This document shows positions 23,733 through 33,428 of a stretch of 64,000 nt of DNA, in pieces. A program made the translations under genes and the position numbers. How positions within the stretch are numbered: the first letter of the stretch is position 1; every line of letters starts with the position of its first letter. The notes under the pieces are model-generated. The model saw nothing but the letters and a program-made list of their open reading frames with translations, was not told the DNA's origin and did no database searches. The stretch spans positions 1 to 64,000 of the forward strand of contig NZ_LIWB01000003.1 of the NCBI RefSeq assembly GCF_001905725.1, written 5' to 3'. This stretch comes from Streptomyces sp. CB02400 (GTDB taxonomy: Bacteria > Actinomycetota > Actinomycetes > Streptomycetales > Streptomycetaceae).

Positions 23733-24782
23733 ATGCGCCGGATTTCCCGGATCACGGTCGCAGGCGCAGCGACCGCCTCCCTGGCCCTCGCCCTCTCCGC
23801 CTGCGGCGGCACCTCCACCTCCTCGAGCTCCTCGGAGTCGAAGGGTGACAAGGGCCTCGCCATCGCGTACGACGTCGGCGGCAAGGGCGACCAGTCCTTC
23901 AACGACGCCGCGTACGCGGGTCTGGAGAAGGCGAAGAAGGAGTTCGGCTACGAGACCGCCGACGTCGAGCCCACCGACGGTGAGACCGACGCCGACAAGG
24001 AACAGCGCCTGGTCTCGCTGGCGAAGCAGGGCTACAACCCGGTCGTCGGTGTCGGCTACGCGTACGCCGCCGCCGTGAAGGGTGCCGCGGAGAAGTTCCC
24101 GGACACCACCTTCGGCATCGTCGACGACGCCACGATCGAGGCGAAGAACGTCGCCGACCTGGTCTTCTCCGAGGAGCAGGCCTCCTACCTCGCCGGTGTC
24201 GCCGCCGCCAAGACCACCGAGACCGACGTCGTCGGCTTCGTGGGCGGTGTGAACATCCCGCTGATCCACAAGTTCCGCGCGGGCTTCGAGCAGGGCGTGA
24301 AGGACACCGACCCCAAGGTCAAGGTCATCTCGCAGTTCCTGACGCAGACCGCGGAGGAGGGCGGCTTCTCCAGCCCCGACAAGGGCAAGTCCGCCGCCGA
24401 GGGCCAGATCGAGAAGAAGGCCGACGTCGTCTACGCGGCCGCCGGCCTGTCCGGCCAGGGCGTCATCGAGGCCGCCGCCGCCAACAAGGTGTGGGCGATC
24501 GGTGTCGACTCCGACCAGTACAAGCAGGAAGCCCTCGCCAAGTACAAGGACTCGATCCTGACCTCGGCGATGAAGGACGTCGCCAAGGCGGTGTACAACC
24601 TGGCGAAGTCGGTCGAGGACGGCACGCCCACGACCGGTATCGTCAAGGGCGATCTGAAGACGGGTGAGGTGAGCCTGTCGAACTCCAACCCGAAGTTCGC
24701 GGACGACGCCGAGCTCCAGGAAGCCATCGAGACGGCCAAGGAGAAGATCATCAGCGGCGAGATCAAGGTCAAGTCGAGCTGA
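23733..24782 (+). CDS. BmpA/PnrA-type nucleoside-binding lipoprotein, copy 2
   Basis: The 349-residue paralogue of the protein at 20891 has the same length and the same lipid Cys24 (LALSAC). It shares YDVGGKGDQSFNDAAYAGLE, VDIPLIHKF-like VNIPLIHKFRAGFEQG, TQTAEEGGFSSPDKGKSAAEG and IGVDSDQYKQEALAKYKD. It would capture nucleosides outside the membrane for the ABC importer encoded next. AGGAG (23720-23724) stands 8 nt before ATG 23733. It has its own operator/-10 and is followed by a 19-bp terminator palindrome, so it forms a single-gene transcript. Keeping two near-identical receptors may widen the substrate range, though that is inference. Confidence 0.92.
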   Translation: MRRISRITVAGAATASLALALSACGGTSTSSSSSESKGDKGLAIAYDVGGKGDQSFNDAAYAGLEKAKKEFGYETADVEPTDGETDADKEQRLVSLAKQGYNPVVGVGYAYAAAVKGAAEKFPDTTFGIVDDATIEAKNVADLVFSEEQASYLAGVAAAKTTETDVVGFVGGVNIPLIHKFRAGFEQGVKDTDPKVKVISQFLTQTAEEGGFSSPDKGKSAAEGQIEKKADVVYAAAGLSGQGVIEAAAANKVWAIGVDSDQYKQEALAKYKDSILTSAMKDVAKAVYNLAKSVEDGTPTTGIVKGDLKTGEVSLSNSNPKFADDAELQEAIETAKEKIISGEIKVKSS

Positions 24783-24821
24783 GCTGAGACACCCCTGTAC
24801 CACCGCGGGGTCGCGTCCGCT

Positions 24822-24860
24822 CGACGGGGTACGAGGAGCCAGGCTCCTCGTACCCCGTCG
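24822..24860. terminator. 19-bp palindromic terminator
   Basis: Bases 24822-24840 pair perfectly with 24842-24860 around a single A. The hairpin stands 40 bases after the stop of bmpA copy 2 and separates it from the operator of the ABC transporter operon. Confidence 0.8.
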
Positions 24861-24896
24861 GTCAGGTGCGCCACCCCTTTGCATGCCGTAGGGGCG

Positions 24897-24908
24897 CTAC
24901 GCGCGTAG
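24897..24908 (+). promoter_or_regulatory. Nucleoside-regulon operator before the ABC operon
   Basis: A perfect 12-bp palindrome CTACGCGCGTAG stands in front of the ATPase-permease-permease-cdd-deoA operon, 16 bases before an AGGAG ribosome-binding site (24924-24928). Confidence 0.82.
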
Positions 24909-24984
24909 ACGGCCCCCGTCCCCAGGAGAGTGCGTCATCAACGCGTCCAGCAGCCCTCCGGCCGGAGCGGCGGTCAACGATTCG

Positions 24985-26544
24985 GTGACCGCCGTCGAAC
25001 TCGCCGGCATCACCAAGCGCTTCCCCGGTGTCGTCGCCAACCACGACATCCACCTCACGGTCCGCAAGGGCACCGTCCACGCCCTCGTCGGCGAGAACGG
25101 CGCCGGCAAGTCGACCCTGATGAAGATCCTCTACGGCATGCAGAAGCCGGACGAGGGCACCATCACGATCCACGGCGAACAGGTGAGCTTCTCCTCGCCC
25201 GCCGACGCCATCGTCCGCGGCATCGGCATGGTGCACCAGCACTTCATGCTCGCCGACAACCTCACCGTCCTCGAGAACGTCGTCCTCGGCAGCGAGAAGC
25301 TCCACGGCATCGGCGGCAAGGCCCGCCGCAGGATCAAGGAGCTCTCCGACCGCTACGGCCTCGGCGTCCGCCCCGACGTCCTGGTCGAGGAGCTCGGCGT
25401 CGCCGCCCGCCAGCGCGTGGAGATCCTCAAGGTCCTCTACCGCGGCGCCACCACCCTGATCCTCGACGAGCCCACCGCCGTCCTCGTGCCGCAGGAGGTC
25501 GACGCCCTCTTCGACAACCTGCGCGAGCTGAAGGCCGAGGGCCTGTCGGTCATCTTCATCTCCCACAAGCTGGGCGAGGTCCTCTCCGTCGCCGACGAGA
25601 TCACCGTCATCCGCCGCGGCACCACGGTCGGCACGGCCGTCCCCGCCGAGACGACCCCGCGCCAGCTCGCCGAGCTGATGGTCGGCAGCGAGCTGCCCAC
25701 CCCCGAGACGGCCGAGTCCACGGTCACCGACCGCCCCGTCATCACCGTCGACAAGCTGCGCCTGGCGGCCCCCGGCGGCAAGGCCCTGCTCGACGACATC
25801 AGCTTCACCATCCACGCGGGCGAGGTCCTCGGCATCGCCGGTGTGGAGGGCAACGGCCAGACCGAGCTGGTCGACGCGCTCATCGGCCTGAAGCACGCCG
25901 ACTCCGGCGTCATCCGGCTGGCCGACGAGGAGATCACCTCCTGGGCCACCCGCAGGCGCCGCGAGCAGGGCATCGGCTACATCCCCGAGGACCGCCACCG
26001 CCACGGCCTGCTCCTGGAGGCCCCCCTCTGGGAGAACCGCATCCTCGGCCACGTCACCGAGAAGCCCAACGCCAAGGGCGTCTGGCTCGACCCGAAGGCC
26101 GCCCAGGAGGACACCCGCCGGATCGTCACCGAGTACGACGTCCGCACCCCCGGCATCGACGTCACCGCCGCCTCCCTGTCCGGCGGCAACCAGCAGAAGC
26201 TGATCGTCGGCCGCGAGATGAGCCACAAGCCGCGCTTCCTGATCGCCGCCCACCCCACCCGCGGTGTGGACGTCGGCGCGCAGGCCGCCATCTGGGACCA
26301 CATCCGCGAGGCCCGCCGCGAGGGCCTGGCCGTCCTGCTGATCTCCGCCGACCTGGACGAGCTCATCGGCCTGTCCGACACCCTCCGGGTGATCTACGAC
26401 GGCAAGCTGGTCGCGGACGCCGACCCGGCCACCATCACCCCGGAGGAACTCGGCACCGCCATGACCGGCGCCGCCGAGGGCCACCTGGAGCACGAAGAGA
26501 CCCCGGCCGACGGCGGCCAGGGTGCGGAAGACGAGGCCCGCTGA
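24985..26544 (+). CDS. Nucleoside ABC importer, double ATPase subunit (NupA-like)
   Basis: The 519-residue protein has two ABC domains of the ribose/nucleoside import type. Domain 1 has the Walker A GENGAGKSTLMK, the atypical signature LGVAARQRVEI and the Walker B LILDEPTAVL. Domain 2 has a degenerate Walker A (GVEGNGQTEL), LSGGNQQKLIVGREM, and AAHPTRGVD in place of a normal Walker B, all usual for this class. It powers uptake together with the two following permeases and the BmpA lipoproteins. GTG 24985 is the first canonical start, but a good AGGAG (24924-24928) points to translation beginning near 24934-24937 (GTC ATC AAC). A non-canonical start is possible there, and the reading frame is open. 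Its stop overlaps the next ATG (TGATG). Confidence 0.9.
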   Translation: MTAVELAGITKRFPGVVANHDIHLTVRKGTVHALVGENGAGKSTLMKILYGMQKPDEGTITIHGEQVSFSSPADAIVRGIGMVHQHFMLADNLTVLENVVLGSEKLHGIGGKARRRIKELSDRYGLGVRPDVLVEELGVAARQRVEILKVLYRGATTLILDEPTAVLVPQEVDALFDNLRELKAEGLSVIFISHKLGEVLSVADEITVIRRGTTVGTAVPAETTPRQLAELMVGSELPTPETAESTVTDRPVITVDKLRLAAPGGKALLDDISFTIHAGEVLGIAGVEGNGQTELVDALIGLKHADSGVIRLADEEITSWATRRRREQGIGYIPEDRHRHGLLLEAPLWENRILGHVTEKPNAKGVWLDPKAAQEDTRRIVTEYDVRTPGIDVTAASLSGGNQQKLIVGREMSHKPRFLIAAHPTRGVDVGAQAAIWDHIREARREGLAVLLISADLDELIGLSDTLRVIYDGKLVADADPATITPEELGTAMTGAAEGHLEHEETPADGGQGAEDEAR

Positions 26545-27668
26545 TGAAGAAGTTCGACAAGGAGCGCGTACTCCTCGCGGTGGCCGGGCCGGTCATCGCG
26601 CTCGCCGTGGCCTTCGTGCTCAGCGCGATCGTCCTGATCGCCTCGGGCAAGAACCCGGTCGAACCGTTCGCCCTGATGTTCGAGCAGGCCGGTTTCTCCG
26701 ACATCCAGGTCCTGATCATCAACCAGGCCTCGATGTACTACATCGCCGCCCTCGCGGTCGCCATCGGCTTCCGCATGAACCTGTTCAACATCGGCGTCGA
26801 CGGCCAGTACCAGCTCGGCGCCATGATGGCCGCCGTCGTCGGCGCGCACGCCGCCCTCCCGGCGTTCCTCCAGGTCCCGCTGCTGCTGCTGACCGCCTTG
26901 CTCACCGGCGCCTTCTGGGCCGGCATCGCCGGTGTCCTCAAGGTCACCCGCGGCGTCAGCGAGGTCGTCGCCACGATCATGCTCAACGCGATCGCCACCT
27001 CGCTCATCGTCTACATGTGGAAGCCGGACGTCTTCGGCGTCAAGATCGGCAACAACAGCACCACCGGCGAGATGCACGAGTCCGGCTGGATCCCCGGCAT
27101 CGACATGGGCGCGGCCGGCGAGATCTACGGCCTGGTGGTCCTCGCCGTCCTGCTCGGCATCGGCTACTGGGTCACCCTCAACCGCACCCGCTTCGGCTTC
27201 GACCTGCGCGCCTCCGGCGCCTCCGAGTCCGCCGCCTCCGCCAGCGGCGTCGACCCCAAGCGCATGGTCCTCACCGCCATGCTGCTCTCCGGCGCCATCG
27301 CCGGCCTCGCGGGCCTGCCGATCCTCCTCGGCGACTCCCACACCTACAACCTCAACTTCCCCACCGGCATCGGCTTCCTCGGCATCGGCATCGCCCTGCT
27401 CGGCCGCAACAGCCCGGTCGGCATCGCCTTCGCCGCCCTGCTGTGGGCCTGGCTCGACAAGGCCTCGCCCGAGCTGGACTTCCACGGCTACGACAAGGAG
27501 ATCGCGGTCATCATGCAGGGCCTGATCGTCCTCTCGGTGGTCGTCTCCTACGAGGCCGTCCGCGAGTGGGGCCTGCGCCGCCAGCAGCGCCGGGTCGGCG
27601 CGGAGCTCGCCGCAGGGCACGTCCTGGGCGCCGACAACAACACCACGAAGGAGGTGGCCGGCCGATGA
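26544..27668 (+). CDS. Nucleoside ABC importer permease 1
   Basis: The 374-residue integral membrane protein has eight to ten hydrophobic helices. It shows the BPD_transp_2 (branched-chain/ribose type) pattern: AALAVAIGFRMNLFNIGVDGQYQLGAMMAA (about 70-99), GVSEVVATIMLNAIA and GIGIALLGRNSPVGIAFAALLWAW near the end. ATG 26544 overlaps the ATPase stop by one base, and its own stop overlaps the next ATG (ATGA). The subunits are therefore translated in coupled fashion. With the second permease it forms the membrane channel for nucleosides. Confidence 0.93.
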   Translation: MKKFDKERVLLAVAGPVIALAVAFVLSAIVLIASGKNPVEPFALMFEQAGFSDIQVLIINQASMYYIAALAVAIGFRMNLFNIGVDGQYQLGAMMAAVVGAHAALPAFLQVPLLLLTALLTGAFWAGIAGVLKVTRGVSEVVATIMLNAIATSLIVYMWKPDVFGVKIGNNSTTGEMHESGWIPGIDMGAAGEIYGLVVLAVLLGIGYWVTLNRTRFGFDLRASGASESAASASGVDPKRMVLTAMLLSGAIAGLAGLPILLGDSHTYNLNFPTGIGFLGIGIALLGRNSPVGIAFAALLWAWLDKASPELDFHGYDKEIAVIMQGLIVLSVVVSYEAVREWGLRRQQRRVGAELAAGHVLGADNNTTKEVAGR

Positions 27669-28939
27669 CCGCTCCGACCACAGCGACCGACGTCAACCAG
27701 CCGTCGCTGGAGCACGCACCGCCGACCGGCCGCCGCATGTCGTGGCCCGTACTGCTCCTGGTCATCGCCGGGGCCCTGGCACTGGTCTCGATCGTCCGCC
27801 TGATCACCGGCGCGGACGGCATCACCAACGTCAGCCAGATGTCCACCGCCCTCCAGCTCGCCGTCCCGATCGGCCTCGCCGGTCTCGGCGGCCTGTGGGC
27901 CGAGCGCGCGGGCGTCGTCAACATCGGCCTCGAGGGCATGCTGATCCTGGGCACCTGGTTCGGCGCCTGGGCCGGATTCCAGTGGGGTCCGTGGACCGGC
28001 GTCCTCGTCGGCATCATCGGCGGCTGCCTCGGCGGCCTGCTGCACGCCATCGTCACGATCACCTTCAACGTCAACCACATCGTCTCCGGTGTGGCCATCA
28101 ACATCCTCGCCCTCGGCGCCACCCGCTACCTCGCCCCGCTCGCCTTCGAGGGCCACCAGGGCGGCTCCGCCAAGCAGTCCCCGGCGGTCGACTCCCTCGG
28201 CCACTTCACCGTGCCGGGACTCTCCGACGCGCTGAGCGACCTCAACGACAAGGGCTGGTTCTTCGTCTCCGACATCGCCGGCCTGCTCGGCGGACTGGTC
28301 ACCGACGTCTCCTGGCTGACCCTGATCGCCGTCGCGCTCATCCCCGCCACCTGGTGGATCCTGTGGCGCACGGCCTTCGGCCTCCGCCTGCGCTCCTGCG
28401 GCGAGAACCCGATCGCCGCCGAGTCCCTCGGCGTCAACGTGTACAAGTACAAGTACCTCGCCGTGATCATCTCCGGCGGTCTGGCCGGCCTCGGCGGCGT
28501 CTTCCTCTCCATCGTGGCCAACCCCTTCTACCTGGAGGGCCAGACCTCGGGCCGCGGCTACATCGGCCTCGCCGCGATGATCTTCGGCAACTGGATGCCC
28601 GGCGGCCTCGCCATCGGCGCCGGCCTCTTCGGCTACACCGACAGCCTCAACCTGCGCGGCGGCTCCGCCAACGTGCACGCCCTGCTGCTGCTCGGCGCGC
28701 TGCTGCTGGTCATCGGCGCGATCTGGCTGGCCATCCGCAAGAAGTACGTCAACGCGGTGATCACCCTGGTCATCGGCGCCCTCGTCTGGACCTGGTACGC
28801 CACCACCAACGAGGTCCCCAACCAGGTCGTCTCCGCCACGCCGTACGTCATCACCCTCGTCGTCCTCGCGCTCTCCGCCCAGCGGCTGCGCATGCCGAAG
28901 GCGGACGGGATGCCGTACCGGAAGGGACAGGGCAAGTGA
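27665..28939 (+). CDS. Nucleoside ABC importer permease 2
   Basis: The 424-residue integral membrane protein of the same permease family has LAVPIGLAGLGGLWAERAGVVNIGLEGMLILGTWFGAWAG-like helices and the loop motif NHIVSGVAINILALGATRYLAP. Later helices contain GLAGLGGVFLSIVANPF and GLAAMIFGNWMPGGLAIGAGLFG. The N-terminus is hydrophilic (1-30). A periplasmic loop around residues 150-200 is longer than in permease 1. It overlaps permease 1 by 4 bases and cdd by 4 bases (GTGA). It forms a heterodimeric channel with permease 1. Confidence 0.93.
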   Translation: MTAPTTATDVNQPSLEHAPPTGRRMSWPVLLLVIAGALALVSIVRLITGADGITNVSQMSTALQLAVPIGLAGLGGLWAERAGVVNIGLEGMLILGTWFGAWAGFQWGPWTGVLVGIIGGCLGGLLHAIVTITFNVNHIVSGVAINILALGATRYLAPLAFEGHQGGSAKQSPAVDSLGHFTVPGLSDALSDLNDKGWFFVSDIAGLLGGLVTDVSWLTLIAVALIPATWWILWRTAFGLRLRSCGENPIAAESLGVNVYKYKYLAVIISGGLAGLGGVFLSIVANPFYLEGQTSGRGYIGLAAMIFGNWMPGGLAIGAGLFGYTDSLNLRGGSANVHALLLLGALLLVIGAIWLAIRKKYVNAVITLVIGALVWTWYATTNEVPNQVVSATPYVITLVVLALSAQRLRMPKADGMPYRKGQGK

Positions 28940-29349
28940 CCTCCGCCGGGTCCACCGCGGCCGACACCGACTGGGATGCGCTGCGCGCCGTGGCGCGGGA
29001 CGCCATGTCCCACGCCTACGCCCCCTACTCGGGCTACCCGGTCGGAGTGGCGGCCCTGGTCGACGACGGACGCACGGTGTCCGGCTGCAACGTCGAGAAC
29101 GCCTCGTACGGACTCGGCCTGTGCGCCGAGTGCGGACTGGTCTCCGAACTCCAGCGCACCGGGGGCGGCCGGCTCACGCACTTCACCTGCGTGGACGGCG
29201 ACGGCGAGATCCTCGTCCCGTGCGGCCGCTGCCGCCAGCTCCTGTACGAGTTCGGCGGCCCCGGTCTGCTCCTGGAGACCCCGGCGGGGATCCTGCCGCT
29301 GTCGGAGATGCTGCCGCAGGCCTTCGGCCCGCAGCACCTCACCAAGTAA
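28936..29349 (+). CDS. cdd: Cytidine deaminase
   Basis: The 137-residue homotetrameric-type enzyme converts cytidine or deoxycytidine to uridine or deoxyuridine. It shows AYAPYSGYPVGVAALVDDGRTVSGCNVENASYG (substrate binding and the first zinc Cys of CNVEN), LCAECGLVSEL (catalytic Glu) and VPCGRCRQLLYEF (two zinc Cys). GTG 28936 overlaps the stop of permease 2, so it is co-translated with the importer. It supplies deoxyuridine to the phosphorylase encoded next. Confidence 0.95.
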   Translation: MTSAGSTAADTDWDALRAVARDAMSHAYAPYSGYPVGVAALVDDGRTVSGCNVENASYGLGLCAECGLVSELQRTGGGRLTHFTCVDGDGEILVPCGRCRQLLYEFGGPGLLLETPAGILPLSEMLPQAFGPQHLTK

Positions 29350-29357
29350 TTCCCGTA

Positions 29358-29411
29358 CGGCCCCTCCGAGCGACCGTCGACACCCGTCGATACCGTCGAC
29401 CGGAGGGGCCG
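29358..29411 (+). other. Long-loop stem between cdd and deoA
   Basis: CGGCCCCTCCG (29358-29368) pairs perfectly with CGGAGGGGCCG (29401-29411) across a 32-nt loop that contains three CCGTCGA repeats. It separates two genes of one pathway and ends 16 nt before the deoA Shine-Dalgarno. It could be a partial terminator, an mRNA-processing or stability element, or an attenuator that sets the deoA level. Confidence 0.5.
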
Positions 29412-29443
29412 CACCCTTCGCACCTTCGGAAGGAACGCCAGCC

Positions 29444-30727
<1,284 letters not shown>

Positions 30728-30749
30728 CCTGGAGTCTCCTCACTCGGGT

Positions 30750-30783
30750 GAACGGGACCGGTGGACCCCCACCGGTCCCGTTC
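30750..30783. terminator. Bidirectional terminator deoA / AEC transporter
   Basis: A 15-bp perfect stem (30750-30764 with 30769-30783, loop ACCC) lies between convergent stops, 22 bases after deoA and 4 bases from the AEC gene end. Confidence 0.88.
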
Positions 30784-30787
30784 GCAG

Positions 30788-31708
30788 TCACCCCAGCAAC
30801 GCCGCCACCACGACCAGAACCGGCACCGACAGCACCGTCGACACCAGGATCGCCTCACGGGCCAGCTTCTCGCCCACCCGGTAGCTGCTGGCGTAGGTGA
30901 AGAGGTTCTGGGCGGCCGGGAGGGCCGAGGTCACCACCACGTCGAGCAGGTGTGCGCCGCGCAGGCCGAAGACGCCGACCGCCAGGGCCCAGGCGGCCAG
31001 GGGCTGGCCCACCGCCTTCAGCGCCACGGCGAGGAGGACGGCGCCTCGGTCACCGCCCCGCAGGGGCAGTGCGCTGCCGCGCAGTGAGATGCCGAAGGCG
31101 AGGAGTACGGCGGGGACCGCCATGTTGCCGATCAGGGTCACCGGGTCCCAGACCGGCCCCGGTATCTCGACCCCGGCCGCCGACACCGCCACCCCCGCCA
31201 GCGACCCCACCGCGATCGGATTGCGCAACGGGGTCAGCAGCCGCCGCCACAGCGGCTGCTTCTCGCCCGCCGTCGACAGGTCGAGGATCGTCAGCGCGAT
31301 CGGCGTGACCCCGACCAGCTGGAACAGCAGCACCGGCGCCACGAGCGAGGCGTCGCCCAGCACGTACACCGCGATAGGGATTCCCAGGTTCCCGGAGTTG
31401 ACGTAGCTGGAGCACAGGGCGCCGATGGTGGTGCGGCCCACGCCCCAGCCGCGTACGACACCCACGGCGACGAAGACGCCCGCCACCGCCGCCGTGCTCA
31501 GCGCGGTGACCAGGAGGCGGCTGGAGAAGACCACCGACAGGTCGGCTTGCGCGAGCGTGGTGAACAGCAGCGCCGGGGACGCCACATGGAACGCCAGCTT
31601 CGTCAGGACCTCGCGGCCCTGTGCGCCGAGATGCCCCCGGCGGCCGATGACATAGCCGACGCCGATGACGACGGCGATCACCAGGAACCCGCTCAGCACC
31701 CCCTGCAC
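30788..31708 (-). CDS. AEC family (auxin efflux carrier-like) transporter
   Basis: The 306-residue membrane protein has about ten hydrophobic segments in a repeated five-helix arrangement. Family marks are IAVVIGVGYVIGRRGHLG at the start, SSYVNSGNLGIPIAVYVLGD (the conserved Asn-Gly crossover in helix 4) and TSALPAAQNLFTYASSY near the end. AEC carriers move organic acids or other small anions in bacteria; the substrate is not deducible. GTG 31708 has GAGGAG about 6 nt upstream. Monocistronic. Confidence 0.9.
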   Translation of the reverse strand: MQGVLSGFLVIAVVIGVGYVIGRRGHLGAQGREVLTKLAFHVASPALLFTTLAQADLSVVFSSRLLVTALSTAAVAGVFVAVGVVRGWGVGRTTIGALCSSYVNSGNLGIPIAVYVLGDASLVAPVLLFQLVGVTPIALTILDLSTAGEKQPLWRRLLTPLRNPIAVGSLAGVAVSAAGVEIPGPVWDPVTLIGNMAVPAVLLAFGISLRGSALPLRGGDRGAVLLAVALKAVGQPLAAWALAVGVFGLRGAHLLDVVVTSALPAAQNLFTYASSYRVGEKLAREAILVSTVLSVPVLVVVAALLG

Positions 31709-31836
31709 GGCAGCTCCTCGCGGATGCGAAGGGCACCGGACACCGCGGGCGAGGATGATCTATGGCACATACAGCCAACCCTCCGGGGAGGGCCGCGCCC
31801 AGGTCAATGTGATCCTCACGGCGCCGGCCGCTCGCG

Positions 31837-32232
31837 ATGAGTTACGTGCTGCCGCCCGGTCTACCGGTCGTGGATGCCATGACACCGCCCGTACTCGTGC
31901 TCAACGGCCCTCTCGTCCCGGACGAGGTGAGCGGGCCCTGCGACGCGCTGCGGGCGCTGATGGACAGCGGCGGCGGTGGCTCGGGCCGGGTGGTCGTGTG
32001 CGATGTCGCCGGGCTGGGGCCGGCCGGTCTCGCCGCCGTGAACCTGCTCGCGCGGCTCCAGCTCACCGCCCGCCGGGCCGGGGGCCGGATACGGCTGCGC
32101 GATCCCTCCCCGGCGCTATGCGCCCTGCTCGACCTGGTCGGCCTCCGCTTCGAGACGGAGGGGCAGGTCGAACAGCGGGAACCACCGCTTGGTGTCGAGG
32201 AAGCAGTGGAACCCGGTGATCCGGCCGTCTGA
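31837..32232 (+). CDS. STAS-domain (anti-anti-sigma-like) protein
   Basis: The 131-residue protein has a STAS-like core: PPVLVLNGPLVPDEVSGPCDALRALM, RVVVCDVAGLGPAGLAAVNLLARLQLTARRAGGRIRLRDPSP and ALCALLDLVGL. STAS proteins bind anti-sigma kinases or act in lipid/nucleotide sensing. The usual phosphorylatable Ser is replaced by the stretch GLGPAGLAAVNLL, so classical phospho-switching is doubtful. Starts at 31837 or 31879 are both possible. The last 117 bases overlap the convergent sigma-factor gene in antisense, and the final 20 residues are probably not structured. Confidence 0.65.
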   Translation: MSYVLPPGLPVVDAMTPPVLVLNGPLVPDEVSGPCDALRALMDSGGGGSGRVVVCDVAGLGPAGLAAVNLLARLQLTARRAGGRIRLRDPSPALCALLDLVGLRFETEGQVEQREPPLGVEEAVEPGDPAV

Positions 32233-33132
32233 GATCTCCAGCACCTGGACCGCCCACGGTGTGAAGCCGCCGGCCTCCGGGTCGGGCTTGTACTGCGCGA
32301 ACCCCGGCAGGCCGTTGACCTCCACCGGTATCAGCCGCGAACCCGCGCAGGCGGCGCCCAGCGTCGTCATGAAGCCCGTGATGTCCTCGGTGCCGGTCAG
32401 CCACAGGTCGAACGGCGGCATCGTCATGACGGCGTCCTCGTGCAGCAGCGCGGTCAGGGCCGACATGTCGTACCCCTCGAACGCCGCGACATAGCGGTCG
32501 AGCAGCTTCTGCTGCTCCTCGTCCAGCGGGTCGGAGACCGACGCGTCGGCGCCCGGCTGCTGCCGCTCCGCGAGCGTCGCCCGGGCCCGCTGGAGCGCGC
32601 TGTTGACCGACGCGACCGAGGTGCCCAGCAGCTCGGCGACCTCGCTCGCCTTCCAGGCCAGCACCTCGCGCAGGATCAGCACCGCCCGCTGCTTGGCCGG
32701 CAGCTGCTGCAGCGCGGCCATGAAGGCGAGCCGCACCGACTCCTTGGCGACCGCCGCCTCCGCCGGGTCGGCGGGGGTGGGCAGCACCCGGGAGTCGGGC
32801 ATCGGCTCCAGCCACGTGTTGTCCGGGCGGGGGGACAGCGCCGCCTGCGCCAGCGGGGTGGACTCGGTCAGGTCCATCGGCCTCGCCCGCTTGTTGCCCG
32901 CCGTCAGCATGTCCAGGCAGACGTTGGTCGCGATGCGGTACAGCCACGAGCGCAGGCTGGAGCGGCCCTCGAACTTGTCGAAGCTGCGCCAGGCGCGGAT
33001 CATCGTGTCCTGCGTCGCGTCCTCCGCCTCGAAGGAGGAGCCCAGCATCCGGTAGCAGTACCCGGTCAGTTCGACCCGGTACGCCTCCAGCCTGGCGTCC
33101 AGGTCGGTTGTCGTCGCGGTGCCGTTCGTCAT
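32116..33132 (-). CDS. ECF sigma factor with SnoaL-like C-terminal domain
   Basis: The 338-residue sigma-70 family protein has region 2 at about 15-75 (YCYRMLGSSFEAEDATQDTMIRAW, WLYRIATNVCLDML). Region 4 is at about 145-195 (LPAKQRAVLILREVLAWKASEVAELLGTS). A NTF2/SnoaL-like domain from about 215 to the end (YVAAFEGYDMSALTALLHEDA) matches the large ECF groups with C-terminal regulatory domains (SigJ/TIGR02960 type). These lack a separate anti-sigma factor and are controlled by the tail. ATG 33132 has GGGTGG just upstream. Targets cannot be inferred. It is convergent with, and overlaps, a STAS gene. Confidence 0.9.
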   Translation of the reverse strand: MTNGTATTTDLDARLEAYRVELTGYCYRMLGSSFEAEDATQDTMIRAWRSFDKFEGRSSLRSWLYRIATNVCLDMLTAGNKRARPMDLTESTPLAQAALSPRPDNTWLEPMPDSRVLPTPADPAEAAVAKESVRLAFMAALQQLPAKQRAVLILREVLAWKASEVAELLGTSVASVNSALQRARATLAERQQPGADASVSDPLDEEQQKLLDRYVAAFEGYDMSALTALLHEDAVMTMPPFDLWLTGTEDITGFMTTLGAACAGSRLIPVEVNGLPGFAQYKPDPEAGGFTPWAVQVLEISDGRITGFHCFLDTKRWFPLFDLPLRLEAEADQVEQGA

Positions 33133-33312
33133 CGTCCACCCACCCCATGTGGTGTCGTCTTGGTCCACCACTTCGGAAGCTACCGCAGCCCACTGACAAC
33201 GGCCCGCCGTGCGGACGAACGTGCAGGTCAGGGGGGGAGAGAGGGCTGGCGCAGGAGTGTTTCGCCCCCGCCGCCCCCACCCGTTCCGAACCTGGGGTTC
33301 CGCTCCGGACCC

Positions 33313-33367
33313 CGCTCCTCGAACGCCGGAGAGGCTGAAATTCAGCCTCTCCGGCGTTCGAGGAGCG
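33313..33367. terminator. 27-bp perfect inverted repeat
   Basis: Bases 33313-33339 pair perfectly with 33341-33367 around a single A. The repeat belongs to the CTCCGGCGTTCGAGGAGCG family seen in single-arm form at 20527-20546. It stands 62 bases beyond the end of the MFS gene and can terminate that transcript. The rest of 33133-33428 is G/C-rich spacer without a gene. Confidence 0.75.
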
Positions 33368-33428
33368 AAAGCCCGGGGGCAGCGCCCCCGGAGGACGGGA
33401 CGGGTGGGGGCGGCGGGGGCGAGGAAAA

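Noticed and set aside
24930..26543. Open frame preceding and in phase with permease 1
   Set aside because: It is an out-of-frame shadow of the double ATPase; the permease begins at ATG 26544.
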